Assembly (NCBI GenBank): GCA_036186865.1
Contig: AP025043.1
Coordinates: 32,711,141 to 32,775,140 of the forward strand
Reading direction: 5' to 3'
Length of the DNA stretch: 64,000 bases
Source of the DNA: Eustoma russellianum
Lineage: Eukaryota; Streptophyta; Magnoliopsida; Gentianales; Gentianaceae
Program-made: the position numbers and the translations under genes
Notes under the pieces: generated by a model
What the model was told of the DNA's origin: nothing
The model's database searches: none
Seen by the model: only the letters and a program-made list of their open reading frames with translations
Part shown: positions 45,967 through 55,695 of the stretch, in pieces
How positions within the stretch are numbered: the first letter of the stretch is position 1
Layout: every line of letters starts with the position of its first letter

Positions 45967-46500
45967 GTGCAATCTTAGTAGACAAACTTCCAGCCAACGT
46001 ACTATTTGATATTGGCGCAAGCCAGTCCTTTATTTCTAAAAGATTCGCCGAGAGCTTAAATCACTGCCCAGAGTGGCTTGAGACCCCATATCGAGTACAA
46101 ACAGCTAGCGATCAGGTGATAGTATCCCACCATCAGTATAAGGGATGCGAGCTCAAAATTGATGATTAGTTGTTCACCGCAACCTTTATCCCTATTCAGA
46201 TGAAAGACTTCGACATTATTCTTGGCTTGGATTGGCTGTCGAAATACCATGCCACTATTGACTGTCGGCAAAAGCGCTTAACCATCAGAGGTTTTAACAT
46301 GAAGGAGATCGCTGTTCAGGGAAATTCTAAGTTGAGAAATGAGTCGAAGGGGATATATCTGACAGCAGCCCATGTGCAACAGGCATTGAGAAAAGGTGGA
46401 CAAGGTTTTCTGGTCCATGCAATGGACGTAGAGCAGAAAGTACCATCTATTGACCAGATCCTTGTGGTAAATAATTTTGAAGATGTTTTCCCCGATAAAT
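45967..46500 (+). pseudogene. T1: aspartic protease
   Basis: Retropepsin-like protease of the Ty3 polyprotein. The active-site region reads VLFDIGASQSFIS. T2 has the canonical DSGA, so the Ser next to the catalytic Asp is Ile here. Other landmarks are VQTASDQVIVSHHQY and FDIILGLDWLSKYHATIDC (the hydrophobic flap-end motif). One TAG at 46167-46169 breaks it at DD-LFTA, where T2 has DDQQFEA, so it is Gln to stop. The frame then runs to 46523 through the PR-RT linker (FEDVFPDKLQGLPPN). Confidence 0.88.
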
Positions 46501-46806
46501 TACAAGGTTTACCACCAAACTGAGAAGTTGAATTCGAGATTAATCTTACCAGGAGCAGAACTAATCTCAAAAGCACCTTACAAAATGGCGCCAGCGGAGT
46601 TGAAAGAGCTCAATGAGCAGTTACAAGAATTGTTGGACCGCAAGTTTATAAGGCTGAGTGTTTCTCCTTAGAGGGAACCGGTCTTATTTGTGAAGAAGAA
46701 GGACGGTAGCATGCGGCTATGCATCAACTATCGTGAGCTTAGCAAGATCACGATAAAAAACAAGCATCCGCTACCAAGGATCGATGACCTCTTCAATCAG
46801 TTAAAG
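46501..46806 (+). pseudogene. T1: reverse transcriptase, exon-like part 1
   Basis: First part of the Ty3 RT: APYKMAPAELKELNEQLQELL, then TAG at 46669 in place of the Trp of SPWGAPV, then VLFVKKKDGSMRLCINYREL and LPRIDDLFNQLK. A frameshift precedes it near 46500-46560. It ends after QLK at 46806, where the second intron-like segment starts. The next coding triplets, GAKVFTKIDLR, follow at 46879. Confidence 0.88.
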
Positions 46807-46878
46807 GTAAAGCCTTTCAATTTCGTAAAGTTTTGAATATTGAAAATGTCGACTCATATGAAACGGAATTATATGTAG
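46807..46878 (+). other. T1: putative intron 2 (inside RT)
   Basis: 72 bases, GTAAAG...ATATGTAG, AT-rich, falling exactly between QLK and GAKVF of the RT. Its removal restores the Ty3 RT block without changing frame. T2 has a 74-base GT-AG segment at the identical codon boundary. Reading through gives a TGA after about ten codons. Confidence 0.78.
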
Positions 46879-47980
46879 GGCGCCAAAGTGTTCACAAAGA
46901 TTGACCTCCGATCGGGCTACCATCAGTTGAGAATCAAAGCAGGAGATATAGCAAAGACGGCATTCTGCACTAGATACGGGCACTACGAATTTCTCGTGAT
47001 GCCCTTTGGATTGACGAATGCACCTATGGCGTTTATGGATTTGATGAACATAGTGTTTCGAGATCAGTTGGGTCGATTCGTTATGGTGTTCATCGACGAT
47101 ATCCTGGTATATTTGCCTGATGAAGAGACACATGTTGAACATTTGCCAGAGGTATTGGATATTCTTCGGAAGAAGAAATTGTATGCAAAGTTTAGCAAGT
47201 GTGAGTCTGGCTGAGAAGTGTGACCTTCTTGGGTCACGTGATCTCTGAAGATGACATTGGAGTAGATCCGAAAAACATAGAGACGATTACGGAATGGCTC
47301 CGACCTACTAATGTCATGGAGGTAAGCAGTTTTCTTGGACCTCCGAGTGCAAGAAAAGCTTTACTGAGTTAAAGAGGAGGCTAACTACTGCACTAGTCTT
47401 GGCACAACCCTCCAGCACTGAAGCATTTGTCATCTACAGCGACGCCTCAAAAATAGGCTAGATATATGTATATAAATTTCAATTTACGATTGTGTACATA
47501 TAGAATCTAGCCTAATGCTTTCTTTGCAAGGTGCGTGTTAATGCAAGGATAAAGGGTCATTGCCTACGCCTCGAGACAATTAAAGCCGTATAAATAAAAC
47601 TATCCTATACTTGACATGGAGCTTGCCGCAGTTGTCTTTGCACTAAAGATTGGGCCTCACTATTTATATGGGGAGAAGTACGAGGACTTCATGAATCATC
47701 AAATCCTCAAATATCTATTTATGCAGAAGGAGTTGAATATGAGGCAGAGACGATGGTTAGAGTTGATAAAATACTATGATTTGACCATCAGTTATCATCC
47801 AGGGAAAGCTAATAGAGTGGCTGATGCACTGAGTTGGAAGTTGAACCATGCGAGACAAACCCCATTGGAGTGTGAGACTGAGGAGTTCGACTTGGATATT
47901 GTTGATTCTATAGCGAATGTCTTAGCAGCATTGACTATTACTCTGGCACATAGATCGTACAATCGGTGCCCAAAAGAATG
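46879..47980 (+). pseudogene. T1: RT part 2 and RNase H
   Basis: 46888-47214 gives FTKIDLRSGYHQLRI, GLTNAPMAFMDLMN and the intact catalytic FIDDILVY. A frameshift follows in the SKCE region. About 110 bases are missing near 47338, where T2 encodes the GYYRKFVEGFS segment. RNase H begins YSDASKIG at about 47437, is interrupted by a roughly 70-base foldback insertion, and resumes CVLMQ at 47532. The rest (47616-47980) includes MELAAVVFALKI, KYLFMQKELNMRQRRW and YHPGKANRVADALS. The piece is dead as a gene but easily recognised. Confidence 0.85.
47455..47530 (+). repeat. Short foldback insertion in T1 RNase H
   Basis: AGGCTAGATATATGTA (47455-47470) and TACATATAGAATCTAGCCT (47495-47513) are inverted copies around a 24-base loop. 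T2 has no such sequence at this codon position, where GLGCVLMQ is continuous. The right-hand edge CTTTCTTTGCAAG resembles a splice acceptor, but no matching GT donor fits the frame. Confidence 0.65.
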
Positions 47981-49372
47981 ATGCTACTCTCAACAGTATT
48001 CGAGATAGACTCCAGACTGAGCGGGTTGAGGGGTTTCAGTTATCCAATGATGGAGGCATTTGGTATTAGGGACGGTTATGTGTGCCGAATGATGAAGCGT
48101 TAAAGAAAGAATTGTTGAAGGAGGCACATAATACTCGACTATCCATTCATTCGGGTTCCACCAAGATGTATAATGACTTGAAGAAGAATTATTGGTGGTA
48201 TGATATGAAGCGCGAGATTGCCAAATATGTTGCTCGATCTTTTGTTTGTCAACAGGTTAAGGCCGAACATCAGCGTCTTGGAGGTTATCTATAGCCGTTA
48301 AAGATTCCGGAATGGAAATGAGAGCATATCACTATGGAATTTATTGTAGGGCTCCCTAAGGCACGTAGCGGCAATGACTATTTGGGTTATTGTAGACCAG
48401 TTGACGAAGCTGGCACATTTTCTACCAATTTTGAGTGAAGCAACGATGGAGAAGCTAGTGACTCTTTATGTTGATAATGTCATTAGCTTACATGGAGTTC
48501 CAGTGAGCATTGTGTCTGACCAAAACCCGAGGTTTACATCAAGATTCTAGACAGCGTATCAGAGAGTCATAGGGACCGAGTTAAAGTTGAGTACTGTCTT
48601 TTATCCCCAAACTGATGGACAGTCAAAGAGAACTATTCAGACTCTCGAGGACATGCTATAAGCTTAAGTCTTGGACTTCAAAGGTAATTGGGATAGCATG
48701 GTGAAACTTGTGATGTTCTCGTATAATAATAATCACCATAATGCTATCGGCATGGCACCTTTTGAGGCTCTATATGGGAGAAATTGTCGATCGCCGCTTT
48801 ATTGGGATGAGATTGGAGAAAAATTTATCACTGGACCTGAGTTAGTTGAGCAAACATTGGAGAAGGTTAAGATCATTCGTGATAGGCTCAAGATGGCTCA
48901 AGATTGCAGTACGACTTAGGCGGATTCCAAGAGGAGATCATTGGAGTTTGCCGTGGGCAAAAAGGTATATCTGAAGGTTTCTCCGACCGAGGGCGTTATG
49001 AGATTCGGTGAGAAGGGCAAGTTAAGCCCAAGGTATATTGGTCCTTACAAGGTGTTGAAGCGGATAGAGACATTGGCCTACCGACTAGCTCTACCTCTGG
49101 TGTTGTCGCAAGTGCACAATATCTTTCATGTATCATAGCTAAGACGTTACATTTTTTATCCAAGTCATGTGCTAGAGGCTCTACCATTGAAGATGAAGAG
49201 TGATGTGACATACAAGGAGACTCCAGTGCGCATTGAAGATCGCAAAGATCATATACTAAGGAGACGAGTGATCCCATTTGTTAAAGATTAGTGGTCCAAC
49301 CACACCAAGCGAGAGGCCACATGGGAGATTGAAGAAGAGGTGCGCAAGAAGTATCCCCACCTATTCAGCTAA
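47981..49372 (+). pseudogene. T1: integrase and chromodomain
   Basis: Ty3 integrase. The HHCC finger lies at 48082-48294 (HNTRLSIHSG, then SFVCQQ, where T2 keeps CLVC). In the core, the first catalytic Asp (TMDF in T2) is Glu in MEFIVGLP, the second is present in VSDQNPRF, and the third, in the TDGQSERTIQ motif of T2, is Lys. 48671-49138 is the C-terminal part (YNNNHHNAIGMAPFEALYGR, GPYKVLKRI, HNIFHVS). After a TAG at 49136 comes a chromodomain (about 49210-49370: VRIEDRKDHILRRR, REATWEIEEEVRKKYPHLF) ending at 49372. This identifies T1 as a chromovirus. Confidence 0.9.
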
Positions 49373-49402
49373 GGTACATAAGTTTCGAGAACGAAACTTT
49401 TT

Positions 49403-49415
49403 GTAAGGGGAGGAG
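49403..49415 (+). promoter_or_regulatory. T1: polypurine tract
   Basis: GTAAGGGGAGGAG directly precedes TGTTATGTACG, the start of the 3' LTR, and follows the polyprotein stop by 30 bases. Confidence 0.88.
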
Positions 49416-50784
49416 TGTTATGTACGATTTTTTTAGGAAAAGAAAAAGGAAATTACTAAATAAAAAGTTGATAACAATCATAAAAATTTAGAGTTGAACT
49501 AGGAAACACAAACTTAGGATGGACATTATCATATGCAATTGTAAGGATACCAAAGTCTACTAGGAAAAAGAAAAACCTAAATTATATATTCTATAATCAC
49601 CTATATATACTACCCTAACCAAACAAATTACGCACGCAACACCAACCCCAAATTCCCCCTGTTGTTGGTCCCTTCTGCCGCCCCCTTGCAGCCCCCCATT
49701 CCCTCTCCTTTTTCTTGCTGCCGTCAGCACCACCTATAAAGGAAAAAGAAAAGCTTCGCAAAAATTCCCCCCAACATTTTTCTGACGCCCTAAAGAAAAA
49801 TAAATAGGAAACAAAATATATATTCAAGCCACCACAAGGCCAAAGTCAGCCGAGATAGGGAGAGAAGCATGCGTGAGAAATTAGTTGCAAAACGAGATAG
49901 GTTACCTTCCCTTCTTCTCGGATTGCCCGCACTTTGTGTTTTAGACCGTACTTGCAATAAATTGTCTGTGTGTTATTTTTATGCCTTTGTATGCATGTTT
50001 TATATGATGATGGTATGTGCGAAAATATGTGTGCGTAATGGTGTTTTGCGTGCAATTTGAAATTCATTAAAAAGACTTGATTTTTATGCGATTAGGTGGA
50101 AAATTACATGAATAGCCTTAGAAATAGGCCACATAGCCTGGAACTTAGGTCGAAATTAATCTGGAAGTTCAAAAACACGGCTAGAAGGCGGAGCAGGTAG
50201 CTCACGCGCGCGTTTCAGGGGTGGCGCGTGAGGCTCACACGCGGCCTCTGGCGGTGCGTGCAAGTCACGCACTCTTGTGATGGTTCCAGTGTGTTCATCG
50301 CGTGAAAAAGAGTCAAAAATAAATTTGTTTGGGTCAATTTAGAGTTAAGATAAGGATTTTATTGAGGTTAGAAGAAAATTAGAATTTAAGAAAATAAAGA
50401 AAAAAATTAATTAAAAAATTAAAAATTAAATTATTTTCCAGGTCAGCGGGTCGGGTGACCCAGAAATAGCTGACCTGGATCTGGAGCTCAACCGCAAGCT
50501 GGGTTAGACAGGTCAGCCGGCCTAGGCTGAGCTGTAACAGGCCGGGCTAGTTTTAATTAATTAAAAAAATAAGGGGGAAAGGGAATATGGTGCAAGCGGA
50601 CTGCATGCTACTTTAGGGCCAGGCCGCTTCCGGAAGGAAATAAAAAGGCCATGAAATAATAAAGGGGCCTGACTGTATAAAAGAATTTTGAACTAATATA
50701 ATTAATATTTAGTGACTAGAAAATTTAGTAACTTGCTCAATAAAATAAACTAAATTATACTAAAATAAATAAAACAAATAATAT
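49416..50784 (+). repeat. T1: left part of the 3' LTR
   Basis: It starts TGTTATGTACG after the PPT. It includes a GC-richer block (50190-50300, with GCGCGCGTTTC) and the 50605-50784 segment shared with 294-484. It ends in AATAATATATATATAG, where LINE L-E begins. The right part of this LTR, expected to resemble 43342-44470, is not found. The frames at 49615-49827 and 49869-50060 have no recognisable product. Confidence 0.8.
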
Positions 50785-51280
50785 ATATATAGTCATGGTT
50801 GACACCGGCCAAGTGTTTTGTTGTCTGTATCTTTGGATGCAGGCAACCTCGGTATGCTTTGGTTTCCTATATTTGATTCTTATCTACATTTCCTATTACT
50901 CTTACATTATGCTAATATATTTGTTTGTTTTGATTGTCCGCACTACGCTCATGGGGTCAACACATCGCCATTGACTTGCAATCACTAGCTATGCTACGCT
51001 CATGGGGTCAACGCATCACGGTGGAATAACATCACTTCCGAGGGGCTAGCACGAGTTGGTATTTTAACAATAGATAGTTGTATAAATATTTTCTTTCTTT
51101 TATTCTGCAGGTTTATGTCTTCATGTAGGTATTTATATTTCTTTAAATTTATGCTTTCTAGTGAGAGAGTCTCTCACGACTGATGTAATCACGGTATTCC
51201 TCCGCCACAAGCGAGGGCTCCATTTATTAATAAGAATACAGACGGTACCGTCCGTCTTTCATCAATATATTTTTTTTGAT
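50785..51280 (+). mobile_element. L-E: 5'-truncated LINE tail
   Basis: About 490 bases of LINE 3' UTR in plus orientation. It has a decayed stem-loop (TGTCTGTATC/GATGCAGGCA, about 50822-50844) followed by CTCGGTATG, and a partly repeated pair TACGCTCATGGGGTCAACRCATC (50944 and 50996). It also has GAGAGAGTCTCTC, the terminal CCTCCGCCACAAGCGAGG (51197-51214) and GACGGTACCGTCCGTCTTTCATC, as in the L-C tail. It is inserted at a (TA)n run in the T1 3' LTR. Confidence 0.75.
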
Positions 51281-52200
51281 AAAAGGTATTTAATTAAATC
51301 AAAACCTCACTTATGGCGGAGGAATACCATATTACAAAAATGTATATCAAACGAAAAGTGGAAATATAACGCAGTGATGATCATCTTTCGCCAATCGTAT
51401 ATGATATGCCGCATTAAAACCTTGCCAAGTAAAATCACCATTGTGGATAAAACCTTGTTGAAGGAAAATGCGTACATATTTATATACTTGGAGTAAAGAC
51501 GCAATACAAAACCTTACAAAATATAAAGTAAAAATGACATAGCAATGGCCATAGGCGCCTACTGACCACATGATATCAATCGATGTGGCCTGCCTCGAAA
51601 CACTGGGACAGCAGCTCTGTCTTGAGTACTTGTTTCATTAGTGATCCTCATGAAAAGAGATGTGTACATTAGTAAAATAATAGAGCTGAAAGGAATGAAA
51701 GAGGACAGTGCAAGTGAAACGTACCCAGCCGCCTGCATGTCCATGCAGGCGGAACCAAGGAGACAGCATAAATGTACCGCCACAAATATGGAGCAAAAGT
51801 GGAAGATCCATTCATCGGCAGGAAAATGACGCCCACAATTTAAAAATCTCAAGTATCTCAGCAAGGCAAAAAAGAATGTCATGATGCAAATATCTAAGCA
51901 ACATATAGAATGTATAGTAAACGCACATGAACATACCCAACTGCCTACATCAATAAGATGTAGGTGGACAGATGGCAATAAGCCTTCAGAGACGGACATA
52001 AGCAGTATGTATATCATGATGTAAACTGCCTCGAACAAATGGAGGATGCTCCAAAGGTATCGTAAAGATTGCTGTAGCGCGCCTCATAAAGCAATGTTGA
52101 GCCAGAAAGTGTGCTGTATAATTACATTTTCGTGGCACATACGATAGTGTATTTGTGGTACCCCAACCGTACTGTACTTGAAACTATGATAAAGTGACGT
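51281..52200 (-). mobile_element. L-D: 5'-truncated LINE tail, opposite strand
   Basis: A minus-strand LINE 3' end, joined tail to tail with L-E at the TTTTTTTT of about 51272-51279. It contains the conserved core (ACTTGGCAAGG and GCGGCATATC in reverse, 51397-51440), the terminal CCTCCGCCATAAGTGAGG (51303-51320 in reverse) and two stem-loops. One is 51729-51752 (CCGCCTGCATG/CATGCAGGCGG, perfect) and the other 51951-51977. The 160-codon frame 51559-52038 lies in this UTR and is not supported as a gene. The right edge is uncertain. Confidence 0.72.
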
Positions 52201-52297
52201 AATGAAATATTAAACCAAGTACATTTTATTAAGATTATATTAGTGCCTCTTTACTTAAATTCCTTTAAAATAGATACTATATAGTTATAGAAGTGAG
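52201..52297. other. Unassigned AT-rich gap
   Basis: A short AT-rich stretch between the L-D tail and the inferred start of the T2 LTR. I see no gene or named repeat in it. It may be the last of L-D or target DNA. Confidence 0.4.
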
Positions 52298-55077
52298 TGT
52301 CATGGAGTGCGTGAAAGGACCAATTCGCCCCTCCAAGACCTTGGAATTTTAGCCACAAAGCCTTAAAGGACTTTAGAGTATTTTTCTTTTTATAAGAAGA
52401 CTAACCTAAATAGTCTTCATAAAAGAAAACCTAAAAACATATACAAGAAATTAGATAATATAAATAATAGTGTAATTATATAAGTATGTGTTATGAAAAA
52501 TATGAAATGACAAAAATGCCCACCCCATGGCTCCAAGAATTCGGCCAACCCAAGGGAGTCTCTAGAACTCTCTCCACTATTCTAGCCTATTCTTAATATA
52601 AAAATTAAATTATAATTAATCAATAAAGTAAGACAAGCAGGGGAGGCAAAAGCTACTCATTCACAAGATCAATACTACTTTCCTCACTTTTCATGCACCC
52701 CTTGTCTCCCTCCTTCCCCCATGCGCCGGCTCCCCTCTCTCCCTTACACCATTGATCTTTCTTTATAATACCTAAAAGCTTCTCCCTCCATCTACAAACT
52801 TAAACATCCTCAAGAAGTTCACAAGCAAGAACACTTAGGCTATTTTCATCACCATAATCCTCCTACCACACGGCCCCTTGAAGCTAGGAGATTCAACACT
52901 ATTTCCATTTTCAAGCTCAAAAAATCATCTAGGTAATTGACATTCCAAGCTCTTAAGTGAATTTCCCTATTTCAAAGAATGAAGCTCAAATGGTTTCCTT
53001 TTTCCTACCCAAACGCGTGACCTCCTTGGTCACTAGGTACAAACTTTTCAAGATTCTAAGTGGTGCTAGTTCTTGGTTGTTTGAATTCCTTTAAAAATCC
53101 ATTCAAAGCCTCATCTTGGTAAGTAAATCTAGCATCAAGTTAGCTCTAGTTTTCATTTAAAATGGTAGCTAACATTTTCCATTTTTCCTCCCTCAAAACC
53201 ATGTGCTACATGGAAGCAGTAGAAGAAACTTCAACCCATTTCATCCAAGATCCAAGCTAAAAGAAGGTTCTAGCTTGAAGAGACAAGTATAATCCAGACT
53301 TTCATGAATTATTTAAGGAGTTAATGACTTGAATGACTAGCTATTTTTAAGATATGAATTTTAGTTTGAAGATACTAAGTGTTAAGCATGAGATCTTAGT
53401 GGTTCTTTAAGAAAAGTGGCTTGCATGTGAATAATTCTTCTAAAGATGAGTTCTTTGCCTACATGCAATATGATATTAGGGCTGTTTTAGGATGGTGCAT
53501 GGATTAGCAAAGTGATTCTTGGCAAGAATAGATTTTGTGTAGCACCAAGATGGCGTGCGTGTGCTATATGTAATTTTTACAAGTTGTTTTGACATGATTG
53601 GAGTGAATTAGCATATAAATTAGTTGCATGCATAGATAAACATAGTAGGAGATGTCTGCCTCATCATAAAAAGGGACAGCTAAGGTGAATTAGTAGGAGA
53701 GAACATTGAACCTAAGGAAGAACATATCTTGTGAGCCCAAAGATATATGAAATTTGCATGCTTAATGATTTATTTCATGGGTATATTTGTACTCAATTTA
53801 AAATATGACATGAGCCCTCTTTAGTACAAGAAAATGGGCTGTTATGGTGGTTAGGTGATGCATAAAATATTTGTACCAAGGTAGGCCCTATAAAGTGCGA
53901 AACAAGCAAATGTGATAAGTGATATGTGCATGATGCAAACTGTTTTGGATTAATTCATAAGTGGCTTAATGAATTCTATAAAACCTGGAAATGTTTATGA
54001 TAAAGGTTTTATTTAGTGGTTAATAAATTGTTTATTAAGAATAAGGCTAGTTGGTGAACACTTGATATGAAAAAGTGACAAAAGACAAAACTACTAGAAC
54101 AGGACAGTTTTATGCGGTGTGTTCTGTGACCTCAAAATAGACCTTAAAAACATGCAAATGAGCTTATTTTTGATAGGATGCTAGCTTTGTTTGTTTATTA
54201 AGTCTGTGAGTTTGAATTTCGGTAAAAAGACTTATGGTTTTGTCACAATAAAATGTTTAGTAAAACTGGTCACTCCAGAATCTACATGTGACCAATTTTG
54301 GGAAAATAATTAAATGACCCCACTAAAGTTATTGGATTGCTCTGGAACTTTTATGGTAATTACTTAGGACATAGGAGCATGTCCATGTAAATTAATCAAA
54401 TTGGAACTAGTGTTTTAAGGGGTAACAACTGAATTGAAGTTGGCGCCACAAAACAGGAAAACAAGACAGAATTATGAAATAAGTTGGGAGGCCTTAATCT
54501 TGTGGTTTTGGACATGTATGAATTGTTTGGGCATATGCATATTACTCCTTGATGTGTTTACTGTGTTTTCCAGGTGCTGGCCCAAGTTAATTAAGATTTT
54601 ATGATTTTGGAAATTAAGAAAAAGATGGGTATTGTACTGCTGGATTCAGCAGTACACTTTTTAGTGACTTAATGATTTAAGGGTCTTATTCATCTTGAAA
54701 CGTTACAAAAATTTTATGGCATGAAGATAGGACCCTATTATGCATGTGTAAGGCAAGAAATTGTGACAATAGGCCTGATTGGTTATATTGGAGGCCTCAT
54801 GAACAGAACGTAAATTCTGGAAAATTTTCAGCTCATGGGAATTATGTCTATGTCATGTTCTAAGTAATTTTAAGATGATTTATGCCATGACTTGTATTGC
54901 ATTTCATCCGACGAACCACGCATGATCATGTGCATCATGAATCTGATTTTCTAAGTTTTTATGTATGCAAGTAAGCTCTTTTCAAGAAAGCAAGTTTTCG
55001 TTATGCACGTAAGTAATTTATGGTCCCATGATTTTCAAAAGAAATGTTTTATGACTTCCTTGCCAGCTAAGCATGCT

Positions 55078-55305
55078 CATAACCCGATCCAGACCTGGGG
55101 TTAATAGGCCTGATGACATGATAAGTTCTGGACCCGTTTCGGACCCAGGGTTAATTGGTCTGATGATATGTTCTGGACCTGATCCAGGCCCGGGGTTAAT
55201 TGGCCTGCTGATATGTTCTGGACCCGTCCTAGACCCGGGGTTAATTGGTCTGATGACATGTTCTGGACCCGTTCAGGTCCGGGGTTAATTGATCTGATAC
55301 TCTGT
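55078..55305 (+). repeat. 45-bp tandem repeat, five units
   Basis: Units of about 45 bases of the form TTCTGGACCCG..., then GACCCGGGGTTAATTGG and TCTGATGACATG. They start near 55078, 55125, 55170, 55215 and 55260 and are degenerate at the outer units. Being a multiple of three they translate as a 15-residue repeat, but there is no sign of a protein. Confidence 0.9.
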
Positions 55306-55690
55306 TTTCTAATATGCTTGCTTTATGGGACCAAATGATGATTTTGCCATTACCTGACATCATGCATTTCATCTTGCATATTTCATGTGCACTTTGCATG
55401 TTAAGACGGTTATCTTAGGAAGAGATATGATATTGTCAGAATGGTACTACTTAAATTATGATTAGGCTATATCTTCAGCAGATCAAGGATTAAAGGTCGG
55501 GTATGAATTAACGATTTGAGGTTCTTGGGGTTTTCCATTCATGTTATGATTCTTTATTTATTTCATGGTAGTTTATTGTATGCTTGATGGGTGATTTTTG
55601 TCACTCATACCTTTATTTTTCCCCAGAGCCAGGGAATGCTAAGGTTGAGTCGATCAAGGATGAGCCGAGAGTGCCTTACCCGTAGTCAAG

Positions 55691-55695
55691 GAGTC
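55691..55695. other. Target-site duplication of C4, left copy
   Basis: GAGTC precedes the C4 LTR and GAGCC follows it at 58737-58741. The two differ by one transition. Confidence 0.8.

Larger units (their letters stand above)
52298..55695 (+). repeat. T2: 5' LTR, first segment (start inferred)
   Basis: A long non-coding stretch that must belong to the T2 5' LTR, since it continues after solo LTR C4 into the LTR end and PBS. The start is placed at TGTCATGGAGTGCGTG (52298), a TGT terminus matching the ...GCTACA end. Without C4 the LTR is about 3.7 kb, in the range of long Tekay/Del LTRs. It carries a 45-bp tandem repeat (55078-55305). No gene is visible. The exact left edge is a guess, because the 3' LTR is outside the window. 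Confidence 0.65.

Noticed and set aside
47461..47530. A third intron in T1 RNase H
   Set aside because: No GT donor fits the frame, T2 has no matching segment, and the inverted repeats point to a foldback insertion.
51559..52038. 160-codon hydrophobic frame on the minus strand
   Set aside because: It lies in the L-D LINE 3' UTR across the stem-loops. Related UTRs in L-A and L-B do not keep this frame.
55073..55288. 71-codon frame with a 15-residue repeat
   Set aside because: The period comes from a 45-bp DNA tandem repeat inside the T2 LTR; there is no start context or domain.
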